In this document: piece after piece, positions 29,167 to 37,072 of the stretch | Layout: the number at the start of each line of letters is the position of its first letter | How positions within the stretch are numbered: the stretch's first letter is position 1 | NCBI RefSeq assembly: GCF_947504105.1 | Contig: NZ_CANNGP010000022.1 | Span: forward strand, 1-64,000 | Source of the DNA: an uncultured Tateyamaria sp. | GTDB lineage: Bacteria > Pseudomonadota > Alphaproteobacteria > Rhodobacterales > Rhodobacteraceae | DNA: 64,000 nucleotides | Direction of reading: 5' to 3' | Position numbers and translations under genes: made by a program | The notes under the pieces: generated by a model | The model's input: only the letters and a program-made list of their open reading frames with translations | Database searches by the model: none | What the model was told of the DNA's origin: nothing

Positions 29167-29277
29167 ACCCTTTCCCAATCAAAATTCGCTCAAGGCCAAA
29201 GTTGGCGCGTAATATTGTTGCGCCTGAACCGCATTTAAGCAAAACAATGCGAAACGCACCCAAAAGGAGTTCTCCCC

Positions 29278-30000
29278 ATGTCCCGTGTAGCACTTGTCAC
29301 CGGCGGTTCCCGCGGTATCGGCGAGGCCATTTCGAAAGCCCTGAAAGACGCAGGATACACCGTCGCCGCCACCTATGCAGGCAACGACGAGGCAGCTGCA
29401 AAGTTCACGGATGAAACCGGCATCAAAACCTACAAGTGGAACGTGGCCGACTACGACGAATCGACAGCTGGCATCGCGCAAGTCGAAGCAGACCTCGGTC
29501 CCATCGACATCGTCGTTGCCAACGCGGGCATCACGCGGGACGCGCCCTTCCACAAAATGACACCAGAGCAATGGCATCAGGTTATCGACACGAACCTGAC
29601 AGGCGTGTTCAACACCGTGCACCCGCTGTGGCCCGGCATGCGTGAACGCAAATTCGGCCGCGTGATCGTGATCTCGTCCATCAACGGTCAAAAGGGCCAG
29701 TTCGCCCAAGTGAACTATGCTGCGACGAAAGCGGGCGATCTGGGCATCGTCAAATCGCTTGCGCAAGAAGGTGCACGTGCTGGAATCACCGCCAACGCCA
29801 TTTGCCCCGGCTATATAGCGACGGAAATGGTTATGGCCGTGCCTGAAAAAGTACGTGACAGCATCATCAGCCAGATTCCTGCTGGCCGTCTCGGTGAACC
29901 GGAAGAGATCGCGCGCTGCGTCGTCTTCCTTGCATCCGACGATTCGGGTTTCATCAACGGCTCGACCATCTCGGCCAACGGCGCGCAGTTCTTTGTTTGA
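29278..30000 (+). CDS. phaB: Acetoacetyl-CoA reductase
   Basis: Encodes a 240-residue NADPH-dependent short-chain dehydrogenase that makes (R)-3-hydroxybutyryl-CoA for PHB. TGGSRGIG at 8-15 is the cofactor loop; ANAG at 81-84 and the S134-Y147-K151 triad in SSINGQ...NYAATKAG are present. The C-terminal GYIATEMVMAVPE is typical for PhaB. A strong AAGGAG precedes the start, and a terminator follows. Confidence 0.95.
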   Translation: MSRVALVTGGSRGIGEAISKALKDAGYTVAATYAGNDEAAAKFTDETGIKTYKWNVADYDESTAGIAQVEADLGPIDIVVANAGITRDAPFHKMTPEQWHQVIDTNLTGVFNTVHPLWPGMRERKFGRVIVISSINGQKGQFAQVNYAATKAGDLGIVKSLAQEGARAGITANAICPGYIATEMVMAVPEKVRDSIISQIPAGRLGEPEEIARCVVFLASDDSGFINGSTISANGAQFFV

Positions 30001-30024
30001 CAGCCGACGGCTTCAAGCATGAAA

Positions 30025-30058
30025 AAGGGCCGGTGCATCGCTGCACCGGCCCTTCTTT
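30025..30058 (+). terminator. Terminator after phaB
   Basis: A perfect 11-bp stem (30027-30037 with 30042-30052, loop 30038-30041), extended by A/T pairs and followed by TTCTTTAT. It ends the phaAB transcript. Confidence 0.88.
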
Positions 30059-30082
30059 ATCCCGTAAGATGCCGCGCGCGCA

Positions 30083-30202
30083 TCAGCGGGAAGTTTTAGC
30101 CCCGAACAGCCAGTTCCAAGCCTCGGCCAGGACAGCACCTCGCTCTGCGTGTGCTCTTTCCAGACCTTGGCGGATGGCGGGGTGTGCGGATGTCTCGAAC
30201 AT
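30083..30202 (-). CDS. 39-residue small protein (unrecognised)
   Basis: An open frame of 39 codons starts at ATG with a GAAGGATA ribosome site 6-10 bases upstream. The protein begins MFETSAHPAIRQGLERAHAE and ends WNWLFGAKTSR: a short amphipathic helix with a Trp-rich, basic end. I know of similar very short proteins in Rhodobacterales but cannot name a family. It is divergent from the lysR gene, with the dyad at 30291-30315 between them, so it may be that regulator's target. Coding status is inferred from the ribosome site and composition only. Confidence 0.45.
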   Translation of the reverse strand: MFETSAHPAIRQGLERAHAERGAVLAEAWNWLFGAKTSR

Positions 30203-30290
30203 GGGCGGTATCCTTCATTGGATCAGCGTTTCTGAATTGAGCTGAATATGCGCCCTTTTCTAAAAGCCCTCAAACGAGACTTTCCATAAC

Positions 30291-30315
30291 TTCACTTAAG
30301 CTGTACTTAAGTGAA
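30291..30315. promoter_or_regulatory. Perfect palindrome overlapping the lysR start (LysR-type operator)
   Basis: Ten-base arms, TTCACTTAAG (30291-30300) and CTTAAGTGAA (30306-30315), flank a 5-base centre. The inner TTAAG-5-CTTAA fits the T-N11-A pattern bound by LysR-family regulators. The right arm covers the GTG start of the downstream lysR gene, pointing to autoregulation and possible control of the divergent micro-ORF. Confidence 0.7.
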
Positions 30316-31264
30316 TGTGCCTGACCGCCTCCCTCCTTTGACCGCCTTGCGCGCCTTCGATGCCGCTGCCCGCCATATGTCCTTTGCCAAGGCCGCAGAA
30401 GAGCTGCATGTCACGCCCGCCGCACTCAGCTTTCAGATCAAATCGCTTGAGGAACACTTGGGCACACAAGTGTTTCACCGGCTGAACCGCGCCGTCGAAC
30501 TGACCGAGGCTGGCCGCGCCATGGCACCCGGCATGGCTGATGGGTTTCAGACCCTAGCAGCCGCTTGGCGCGCCGCCGAGAGGACATTGGACACCAGAAC
30601 GCTAACCGTCACAGCTGGACCAGCGTTCACGGCCAAATGGCTCGCTCCAAGGCTTTATGACTTTGCGCAAGCCCATCCCGAAATCGAACTGCGCTTTTCG
30701 GCGTCCCTGAAGATGGTCGATCTCAACCGCGACGGGGTCGATGTTGCCATCCGCTTTGGCACTGGTCAGGACGAAGCCATGTTCAGCAAGCTGTTGGCGA
30801 TGGAATGGGTCTGTCCAGTGATGACACCCGACCTCGTCGCGCAATACCCGACGCCAGAGAGCCTCAAAGACGCGCCCCTGATCTTTGACGACAGCATCGC
30901 CAATCTGCGCCCAAGCGCGGATTGGAGCACATGGTTTCGGATGATGGGAATCGATTTTGCCCCGACCCACGGTGCCCGGTTCAGCCAGGCCGACCATGCC
31001 GTTGACGCGGCACTCGCCGGGATGGGCGTAACACTGGGCCGACGGTCACTTGTGGTCAAGGACATGCATGACGGTCGCCTTGTCGCCCCTTGGCCGCATG
31101 CTCTGGACACCGGGGTGCGATTCCGGTTTCTGTGCGCTGAAGGAGCCGAAAAGCGGCCGCACCTCGCTGCCTTTCTAGAATGGATGATCGCCGAGATCGA
31201 CAAGACCAGCCACATCACTGACCGCATGATCCGTAAACCTTCCTCCGATTTCCAAGCCGTATGA
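30311..31264 (+). CDS. LysR family transcriptional regulator (GcvA-like)
   Basis: Encodes about 317 residues. The N-terminal winged HTH (LPPLTALRAFDAAARHMSFA, then ELHVTPAALSFQIKSLEEHL) and the C-terminal PBP2 domain (about 95-300) are complete and closest to the GcvA type. The start is GTG at 30311; a second GTG two codons on is possible, and the operator palindrome overlaps the first. It is coupled (ATGA) to an EamA transporter, which it probably controls. The ligand is unknown. Confidence 0.92.
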   Translation: MNVPDRLPPLTALRAFDAAARHMSFAKAAEELHVTPAALSFQIKSLEEHLGTQVFHRLNRAVELTEAGRAMAPGMADGFQTLAAAWRAAERTLDTRTLTVTAGPAFTAKWLAPRLYDFAQAHPEIELRFSASLKMVDLNRDGVDVAIRFGTGQDEAMFSKLLAMEWVCPVMTPDLVAQYPTPESLKDAPLIFDDSIANLRPSADWSTWFRMMGIDFAPTHGARFSQADHAVDAALAGMGVTLGRRSLVVKDMHDGRLVAPWPHALDTGVRFRFLCAEGAEKRPHLAAFLEWMIAEIDKTSHITDRMIRKPSSDFQAV

Positions 31265-32130
31265 GCCGGGCAACAGCGACCCTGATCGGCTTCATCGCCG
31301 TTCTTCTGTGGGGTGTCCTGGCCCTCCTGACGGTTGGCTCCGCACCCACACCGCCATTTTTGCTGAATGCGTTATGCTTTGCCATTGGCGGTACTCTTGG
31401 CTTGATCTGGACTGCCGCAAGCGGTGGCCTGCGCCAATTGCGGGCCGTTCCCTCGCATGTCTACCTCATGGGCACATTGGGGCTATTTGGATATCACGCA
31501 CTCTATTTTTCGGCCCTGCGTCTCGCCCCTGCGGCCGAGGCGAGCCTGATCGCCTATCTCTGGCCTCTACTGATCGTTTTGTTCTCGGGGTTGCTGCCGG
31601 GCGAAACGCTGCGCGCCGGTCACGTGCTGGGCGCGCTTGTGGGCTTTGCGGGGGCCGCGTTGATCGTCACGGGCGGGGTGACCGGATTCAATGCCGCTGC
31701 CCTGCCCGGCTACTTGCTCGCCATGGCCTGTGCGGTCACGTGGTCCAGCTATTCTGTCCTGTCGCGTCGTTTCGGCACCGTGCCCACGGCATCAGTTGCC
31801 GTATTTTGCGTGGCAAGCGCCATTCTGTCGGTGCCACTACACCTGATGCTGGAAGATACTGTATGGCCATCTGCTGGCATGGGGTGGACAAGCGCCATTC
31901 TACTGGGCCTCGGCCCAGTGGGGCTTGCCTTTTATGTCTGGGACATCGGCGTGAAACGTGGCGATATCCAGATGCTCGGCACCGCATCTTACGCGGCACC
32001 GCTCTTGTCGACAGTGGTCTTGATTTTGGCTGGCGTTGCTGCGCCCAGCTGGTCACTGGCCGTTGCGGCCATACTGGTCACTGGCGGAGCGCTCCTGGCA
32101 GCCCGCGCCAGCCTGAAGGGGGTGCCCTAA
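31261..32130 (+). CDS. EamA/DMT family transporter
   Basis: Encodes a 289-residue inner-membrane protein with about ten hydrophobic helices arranged as two EamA repeats (first around 5-135, second around 145-285). GYHALYFSALRLAPAAEASLIAYLWPLLIV is typical of drug/metabolite exporters. The start overlaps the lysR stop by 4 bases, so regulator and transporter form one unit. The substrate cannot be told; amino-acid or metabolite export is usual in the family. Confidence 0.9.
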   Translation: MSRATATLIGFIAVLLWGVLALLTVGSAPTPPFLLNALCFAIGGTLGLIWTAASGGLRQLRAVPSHVYLMGTLGLFGYHALYFSALRLAPAAEASLIAYLWPLLIVLFSGLLPGETLRAGHVLGALVGFAGAALIVTGGVTGFNAAALPGYLLAMACAVTWSSYSVLSRRFGTVPTASVAVFCVASAILSVPLHLMLEDTVWPSAGMGWTSAILLGLGPVGLAFYVWDIGVKRGDIQMLGTASYAAPLLSTVVLILAGVAAPSWSLAVAAILVTGGALLAARASLKGVP

Positions 32131-32291
32131 CTCGAAAGTCGGGTAATTTCCTCTTTCAGTTTCAGCTTCTGCTTTTTCATGGTGGCCACTTCGATCTGAT
32201 CCACGCCCGGCGATCGTTGGGCCGTCTCAACCTGATCACTCAGGGTCTGGTGCTTCTTTTTCAACTCTTCGAGATGGGCGATCACGCTCAT
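32127..32291 (-). CDS. DUF465 (YdcH-like) small coiled-coil protein
   Basis: Encodes 54 residues: MSVIAHLEELKKKHQTLSDQ..., then a second basic helix ending KLKLKEEITRLSS. It is the two-helix coiled coil of DUF465. A strong AAGGAGG precedes the ATG. The family is widespread and unassigned. The 3' end overlaps the convergent EamA stop by 3 bases. Confidence 0.85.
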   Translation of the reverse strand: MSVIAHLEELKKKHQTLSDQVETAQRSPGVDQIEVATMKKQKLKLKEEITRLSS

Positions 32292-32404
32292 GCAGTCCTC
32301 CTTGCTGACAAAGTTGCCTCCACAGCCAAGCACAGCTTTGCGTATAAGTCACGCCGCAGGCGCAGCATATGGACCTACAAAATGTATGTATGGTCAACGC
32401 CAGA

Positions 32405-33148
32405 TTAAAGGTGCAGCGCAGCGCCTTCGCGTAAAACCGACTGAATTTTATGGGTATAGCTTTCGCCATCCCTCTCGTGCCGTGCGCCCCCGTGCAAAAT
32501 GACGGGAAAATGCAGGCGAAAATCTGCACGCCCGTTCTTGCGCGCCCGGAAAATCACCAGTTCTGCCGCTTTTCCGACCCGCGGGCAAAGCGGCCAGACC
32601 TCGGGACTGCCCAGCCGCCCGGCGGCACCAACCAACAGGTCCGGCACCCGCTCGGCCCGGTAGATCATGTGCAGATACCCCTTGTGCCGCAGCCGTCGCG
32701 CCGCCGCATCGATCCATGCGGCAACAGGTGTCTCCACACCGCGCGCCGCCTCGCGCCCCGAATCTTCGGCCACGTGCCCCGCGGTGCGATCAAAATAGGG
32801 CGGATTGGCCAGAACATGATCAAAGCTGCGATCTCGCACCTCCGCGGGCATATCCGTCAGATCGGCGACGTGAGCCTGCAAGCCGTTCCGAACCGCAAGT
32901 GCGGCATAGTCGGCCTGCCGCTCGACACCAACCAGTTCCAACCCGGGCACCCGCGCGCCAAGACACAAGGCTACAGCCCCAACGCCACAACCAAGATCCA
33001 ACGCCGATTGCCCCGCGCGCGCAGGCACCGACGCAGCCAGCAACACCGGATCAACGCCCGCCCGATACCCGTCGCGCGGTTGCCACAAATGCAGCCGCCC
33101 GCCCAGAAAGGCATCGTGCGTCAGGTCAACGTCCAAGATCGATGTCAT
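32405..33148 (-). CDS. tRNA1(Val) (adenine37-N6)-methyltransferase-like protein
   Basis: Encodes a 247-residue N6-adenine methyltransferase of the TrmN6/YfiC type. It has the SAM loop LDLGCGVGAVALCLG and the catalytic ANPPYFDRTAG motif. A DGYRAGVDPVLLAA stretch near the N-terminus is typical of this family. The tRNA target is inferred from the family. The start overlaps the DUF2007 gene upstream by 23 bases, implying a two-gene operon. Confidence 0.88.
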   Translation of the reverse strand: MTSILDVDLTHDAFLGGRLHLWQPRDGYRAGVDPVLLAASVPARAGQSALDLGCGVGAVALCLGARVPGLELVGVERQADYAALAVRNGLQAHVADLTDMPAEVRDRSFDHVLANPPYFDRTAGHVAEDSGREAARGVETPVAAWIDAAARRLRHKGYLHMIYRAERVPDLLVGAAGRLGSPEVWPLCPRVGKAAELVIFRARKNGRADFRLHFPVILHGGARHERDGESYTHKIQSVLREGAALHL

Positions 33149-33341
33149 TGTCGGTCACAACCCGCAAGGCGGCGTCATAGTCGTCCTCCCGCACCATCAG
33201 CCTGCGGGGGAAAATTCCAATCCCACCTTCGAGGATGCTCATATTTACGTCCATCTGAAAGCAGTCTATATCCTCGCCCTCAAGAAGGGCAGAGGCAAAG
33301 GCGATGATCGTCGGGTCGGTGCTGCGCAAAAGTTCCTTCAT
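33126..33341 (-). CDS. DUF2007-like putative signal-transducing protein
   Basis: Encodes 71 residues starting MKELLRSTDPTIIAFASALL; an upstream ATG 7 codons earlier is possible. The pattern of a helix, the IDCFQMDVNMSILEGGIG loop and MVREDDYDAALRVV is that of DUF2007, a small ferredoxin-like fold of unknown role. It sits upstream of, and overlaps, the methyltransferase gene and is divergent from the prenyl synthase. Confidence 0.82.
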   Translation of the reverse strand: MKELLRSTDPTIIAFASALLEGEDIDCFQMDVNMSILEGGIGIFPRRLMVREDDYDAALRVVTDNDIDLGR

Positions 33342-33385
33342 ATCATGGATGTAGGGGCACATCGGCCTAACTCTCGAGGGGTGCT

Positions 33386-34396
33386 ATGGGGAAAGTGATG
33401 GACGCGTCCACAATCGCAAAGCCACATGACCGTCTGGCTGCCTATCTCGAGGCGGATCTGGAGGGTGTGAACGACCTGATCCGCGACCGCATGGCGTCGG
33501 AACACGCGCCGCGCATCCCCGAGGTAACGCGTCACCTTGTCGAAGCGGGCGGTAAACGGCTGCGGCCCATGCTGACACTGGCGTCGGCGCATCTGTGTGG
33601 CTATCCCGGCCCCTATCACGTGCATCTGGCAGCCACGGTCGAATTCATCCACACGGCCACTCTTCTGCATGACGACGTGGTTGACGAAAGCGCACAGCGG
33701 CGCGGACGGCCCACTGCAAACCTTCTGTGGGACAACAAATCCTCTGTGTTGGTGGGCGATTACCTGTTTGCCCGCAGCTTCCAGTTGATGACGGAAACCG
33801 GAAATATCGCCGTCCTGCGCATCCTGTCTGACGCCGCCGCCACAATCGCCGAAGGCGAAGTACTGCAAATGACGGCGGCACAGGATCTCGCCACCGATGA
33901 AGCGATTTATCTGCAAGTGGTGCGGGGCAAGACCGCAGCCCTGTTCTCGGCCGCGATGGAAGTCGGCGGCGTGATCGCCGGTCAGGATGACGCCACAACA
34001 AGGGCATTGTTCGACTATGGCGACGCGCTTGGCATCGCCTTCCAGATCGTGGATGACCTGCTCGACTACCAAGGGCAATCCTCTGCCACTGGCAAGAATG
34101 TAGGCGACGATTTTCGCGAGCGGAAGCTGACCCTGCCGGTGATCAAGGCGGTGGAAAAGGCAGGCGCCGAAGAACGCGCCTTCTGGTCACGCACCATCGA
34201 AAAGGGCCAACAAGAGGATGGCGATCTCGACCATGCTCTTGCCCTGCTGCACAAACACGATGCGTTGGAACAGACGAAACAGGACGCCATCGCTTGGGCT
34301 GAGAAAGCCAAGGCATCTCTGGGCACCCTGCCTGCGCATGACCTGCGCGACATGCTGATTGATCTGGCGGATTACGTGGTCGAACGGATCAACTAG
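33386..34396 (+). CDS. Polyprenyl diphosphate synthase (octa/decaprenyl, ubiquinone side chain)
   Basis: Encodes 336 residues of a trans-polyprenyl synthase (IspB/DdsA type), which builds the ubiquinone tail from IPP and an allylic primer. The first Asp-rich motif is LLHDDVVDES and the second is IVDDLLDYQG; GGKRLRPML near residue 55 is the IPP-binding stretch. Rhodobacterales use Q10, so a decaprenyl product is likely, but chain length cannot be read by eye. Its 3' end overlaps the convergent ispE gene by 8 bases. Confidence 0.92.
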   Translation: MGKVMDASTIAKPHDRLAAYLEADLEGVNDLIRDRMASEHAPRIPEVTRHLVEAGGKRLRPMLTLASAHLCGYPGPYHVHLAATVEFIHTATLLHDDVVDESAQRRGRPTANLLWDNKSSVLVGDYLFARSFQLMTETGNIAVLRILSDAAATIAEGEVLQMTAAQDLATDEAIYLQVVRGKTAALFSAAMEVGGVIAGQDDATTRALFDYGDALGIAFQIVDDLLDYQGQSSATGKNVGDDFRERKLTLPVIKAVEKAGAEERAFWSRTIEKGQQEDGDLDHALALLHKHDALEQTKQDAIAWAEKAKASLGTLPAHDLRDMLIDLADYVVERIN

Positions 34397-35207
34397 TCGG
34401 ACCAGTCTGGGAACTGACCGTCTTCACGGCGCGGACCCACCATCGGGGCTGCTTCTTTGCAATCCCGGCAGCCGCGTCGCTGGCAGCCTGCGCATCCGCG
34501 TATACTCCGAAGCAGGTCGATCCCGACCCGGACATACGTGCAAGCTTTGCCCCCTTCAGCGCTTTCAACGCCGCCAATATCGCTGGATTACCAGAGGCGG
34601 CGGGTGTCTGCAGATCGTTCCTCTGTTCCCCGAGCCAAGCCAGGAATGCGGCATGGTCCAACCAGTTCAAGCGGTCCTCCATCGGCGCGTTGTCCTTCGT
34701 TCTCAAACGCTTGAACGCCTCAGGCGTGGGCACGTGAATGCCCGGATTGACCAACACCAGATCAAGGGCTGGCACACCGCCAACAGGTGTCACATCCTCG
34801 CCGATCCCTCGCATCCTTTGTGGAATGTCCAACAGGCACACAGGCACATCAGCACCCAATGCCGACGCGTGCGCCTCGGCCCCCAGAACACGCAAGATGG
34901 CCGCCGCATCAGATGACCCGCCACCGATACCCGCGCCATGGGGCAAGTTCTTTTCCAGAGATATCTGGCCCGCAACCCCGGCAAGCACTGCCGCGCGCCA
35001 GACCAGGTTCCGCTCATCCGTAGGAACGCCCACTGAAAACGGCCCGGACACGTCCAGTCCCATCCGGGGTGCGGGCGCGATCTCCAGTCGGTCACCGACA
35101 TCGGCAAAGACCACAAGGGAATCAAGCAAATGATAGCCATCCGTGCGTTGGCCGGTCACATGGAGCGTCAGATTGATCTTGGCAGGCGCAAAGACCTCAA
35201 TCGCCAT
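34389..35207 (-). CDS. ispE: 4-(cytidine 5'-diphospho)-2-C-methyl-D-erythritol kinase
   Basis: Encodes the 272-residue GHMP kinase of the MEP pathway to isoprenoid precursors. APAKINLTLHVTGQRTDGYH is the N-terminal signature, LPHGAGIGGGSSDAA the ATP loop, and RMSGSGSTCFG the third GHMP motif. The start overlaps the TPR-protein stop by 11 bases. It shares the isoprenoid theme with the convergent polyprenyl synthase gene. Confidence 0.95.
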   Translation of the reverse strand: MAIEVFAPAKINLTLHVTGQRTDGYHLLDSLVVFADVGDRLEIAPAPRMGLDVSGPFSVGVPTDERNLVWRAAVLAGVAGQISLEKNLPHGAGIGGGSSDAAAILRVLGAEAHASALGADVPVCLLDIPQRMRGIGEDVTPVGGVPALDLVLVNPGIHVPTPEAFKRLRTKDNAPMEDRLNWLDHAAFLAWLGEQRNDLQTPAASGNPAILAALKALKGAKLARMSGSGSTCFGVYADAQAASDAAAGIAKKQPRWWVRAVKTVSSQTGPTS

Positions 35208-36918
35208 TCGCCACCCGCAGCGGTTCAGCGCCTTCCTCGGACAACACTGTATCCAGCCCTACGGCCAGCTTGCGGCGCATCCGTTCGGGGTCGGCCTCTC
35301 CGTCAACTTCAGTGGGGTCGACAAAGCTCAGCGCGCGCATCCACTGGAACCGCGCCTCACGCTCGCGGCCCACGGCCCAGTACACATCGCCAAGGTGATC
35401 GTTGACCACCGGGTCAACCGGCATGAGTTCGACCGCGCGTTCCATATGGCTCACCGCTTCTTCGTAGCGGCCAAGCCGGTACAGCACCCAGCCAAGGCTA
35501 TCGACGATGTAGCCGCTATCCGGGCTCGCCTCCACCGCCTGTTCAATCACCCCAAGCGCTTCGTCCAGCTTGATCTGCTTTTCCACCAGTGAATAGCCCA
35601 GGTAGTTCAGCACCTGCGGCTGACCGGGGTTCAGTTCCAGCGCGCGCCTGAAATCGGACTCGGCGTCAGGCCATTCCTTGAGCCGCTCGTGTGAAATCGC
35701 ACGGGCATAGTGTAGGAACCACGCGCGGCGGTCATCCGGGTCCGTCAGTTCCAGCGCGCGATCATAAGAGGCCACAGCCTCCTCGAACCGGCTTTGCTGT
35801 CGCAACACATCGCCCAATGTCGAATGGATCAGCGGCAGATCTCCAAAGCGTTTTGCCAACTGCTCCAGCACTTCGATGGCAGCATCGGGTTTGCCCGACT
35901 CACGCAGTGCCGCGGCGCGACCCAGTTCGGCAGCATGAAAGGCCGGATGATCGGCGGGCACCTGCTTGTAGGCGGCATTGGCCAGTTCAAATTGTTCCAG
36001 TGTTTCCAGCAGATCGGCGTTCAGCAGCAACGCGTCAACATGATCGGGCCGCAAATGCCGCGCGATGCGGCCGTACAGCAGAGTGTAGTCAGCCCCGGCA
36101 TCCTGACGTAGTGCCCCCGCAAGGGAATAAAACACTTCCGCCGCACCATCGCGCGCGCCAGTGATATGGGTGAAGGCCAACGTTTCCCCAGCCTCAAGCG
36201 CCAAGATCATGGCGTCCAGTTCCGGATCGCTCACCGAGCCAAAGGCCACGTCCAAGGACGCGATGGCCTCTTCGTTCCGCCCCAGTTGCGACAGAACTTC
36301 AGCCCGCGCCATGGCACCGCGGCGGGTCTGTTGCAGGGGGCCAGACCCTTCTGCTTCGAAAATCTCTCCTGCTGCTTCGAACTGACCAAGACCGGCCAGC
36401 GCCATCGCCTTGTGATACAGCGCAAATCCACGCACGCCGCGCTGCTCAGACACAGCATCGAACGCGGCAAGAGCCCCTTCGACATCCTTGATCCCGACCA
36501 AGGCCCACGCGTTCAGCAATCCATCGACCAGCGGACCGATGCCTTGCGTTTCAGTGTCACGCTCCAGGTAGCCCGTGAAATCCTCCTGCGCCAGCATGTC
36601 GGCAATGATGACCATGTGCGCGGCCTGGCTGCGCACCTCCTGCTCTTCCACGACGCGCGCGATGGGCAAAGCACGATCCAGACGACCCAAGGCAAGCTGT
36701 GAAACGATGGCATCCTCCATCAACTCCACATTGTTCGGATCGCGGGCCAGCGCGGCCGCGTAATATCGGGCTGCGGCATCAAAATCGCTTGTCATCGCGG
36801 CCTGTCGCCCGGCTAGGTATGACCCGGCCACGGACTGCGCGGACGCGATATGCGGGGTGGTCGCCAGAATGGCGGCCAACGCGACACTGGAAAGAAGCGA
36901 ACGGATCACGGGATGCAC
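35197..36918 (-). CDS. Secreted tetratricopeptide-repeat protein
   Basis: Encodes 573 residues from a GTG with an AGG/AAGG-rich site; a farther ATG at 37023 would put a basic tail before the signal peptide. The N-terminus (VHPVIRSLLSSVALAAI...IASAQ) is a signal peptide cut at about residue 28. The rest is about a dozen TPR-like helical pairs (e.g. NYLGYSLVEKQIKLDEALGV, MERAVELMPVDPVVNDHLGD). Such proteins scaffold periplasmic or outer-membrane complexes; the partners are unknown. It is translationally coupled to ispE. Confidence 0.87.
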   Translation of the reverse strand: MHPVIRSLLSSVALAAILATTPHIASAQSVAGSYLAGRQAAMTSDFDAAARYYAAALARDPNNVELMEDAIVSQLALGRLDRALPIARVVEEQEVRSQAAHMVIIADMLAQEDFTGYLERDTETQGIGPLVDGLLNAWALVGIKDVEGALAAFDAVSEQRGVRGFALYHKAMALAGLGQFEAAGEIFEAEGSGPLQQTRRGAMARAEVLSQLGRNEEAIASLDVAFGSVSDPELDAMILALEAGETLAFTHITGARDGAAEVFYSLAGALRQDAGADYTLLYGRIARHLRPDHVDALLLNADLLETLEQFELANAAYKQVPADHPAFHAAELGRAAALRESGKPDAAIEVLEQLAKRFGDLPLIHSTLGDVLRQQSRFEEAVASYDRALELTDPDDRRAWFLHYARAISHERLKEWPDAESDFRRALELNPGQPQVLNYLGYSLVEKQIKLDEALGVIEQAVEASPDSGYIVDSLGWVLYRLGRYEEAVSHMERAVELMPVDPVVNDHLGDVYWAVGREREARFQWMRALSFVDPTEVDGEADPERMRRKLAVGLDTVLSEEGAEPLRVANGD

Positions 36919-37012
36919 TGCCTTTTGCCTGTTGTTGGGCAATAGGCTAGCACGTCTGCGCCCATGTGCAACGCACGCTCGCGAAATGGTCAGCGGTTGA
37001 GCGCCATAAAAA

Positions 37013-37035
37013 ACGCCGGACACAGGGCCCGGCGT
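37013..37035 (-). terminator. Terminator after the ETF-QO gene
   Basis: A perfect 7-bp stem (37013-37019 with 37029-37035, 9-base loop). On the minus strand it is followed by TTTTTT and lies 38 bases past the ETF-ubiquinone oxidoreductase stop. Confidence 0.8.
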
Positions 37036-37072
37036 CGTTTTTGTTCACATTTCACGCGAGATCGCGAACCGA

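Noticed and set aside
32450-33307. Rightward open frames over trmN6-like and DUF2007 genes
   Set aside because: They are antisense to genes with clear motifs (DLGCGVGA, NPPY). The products are low-complexity Pro/Arg-rich shadows.
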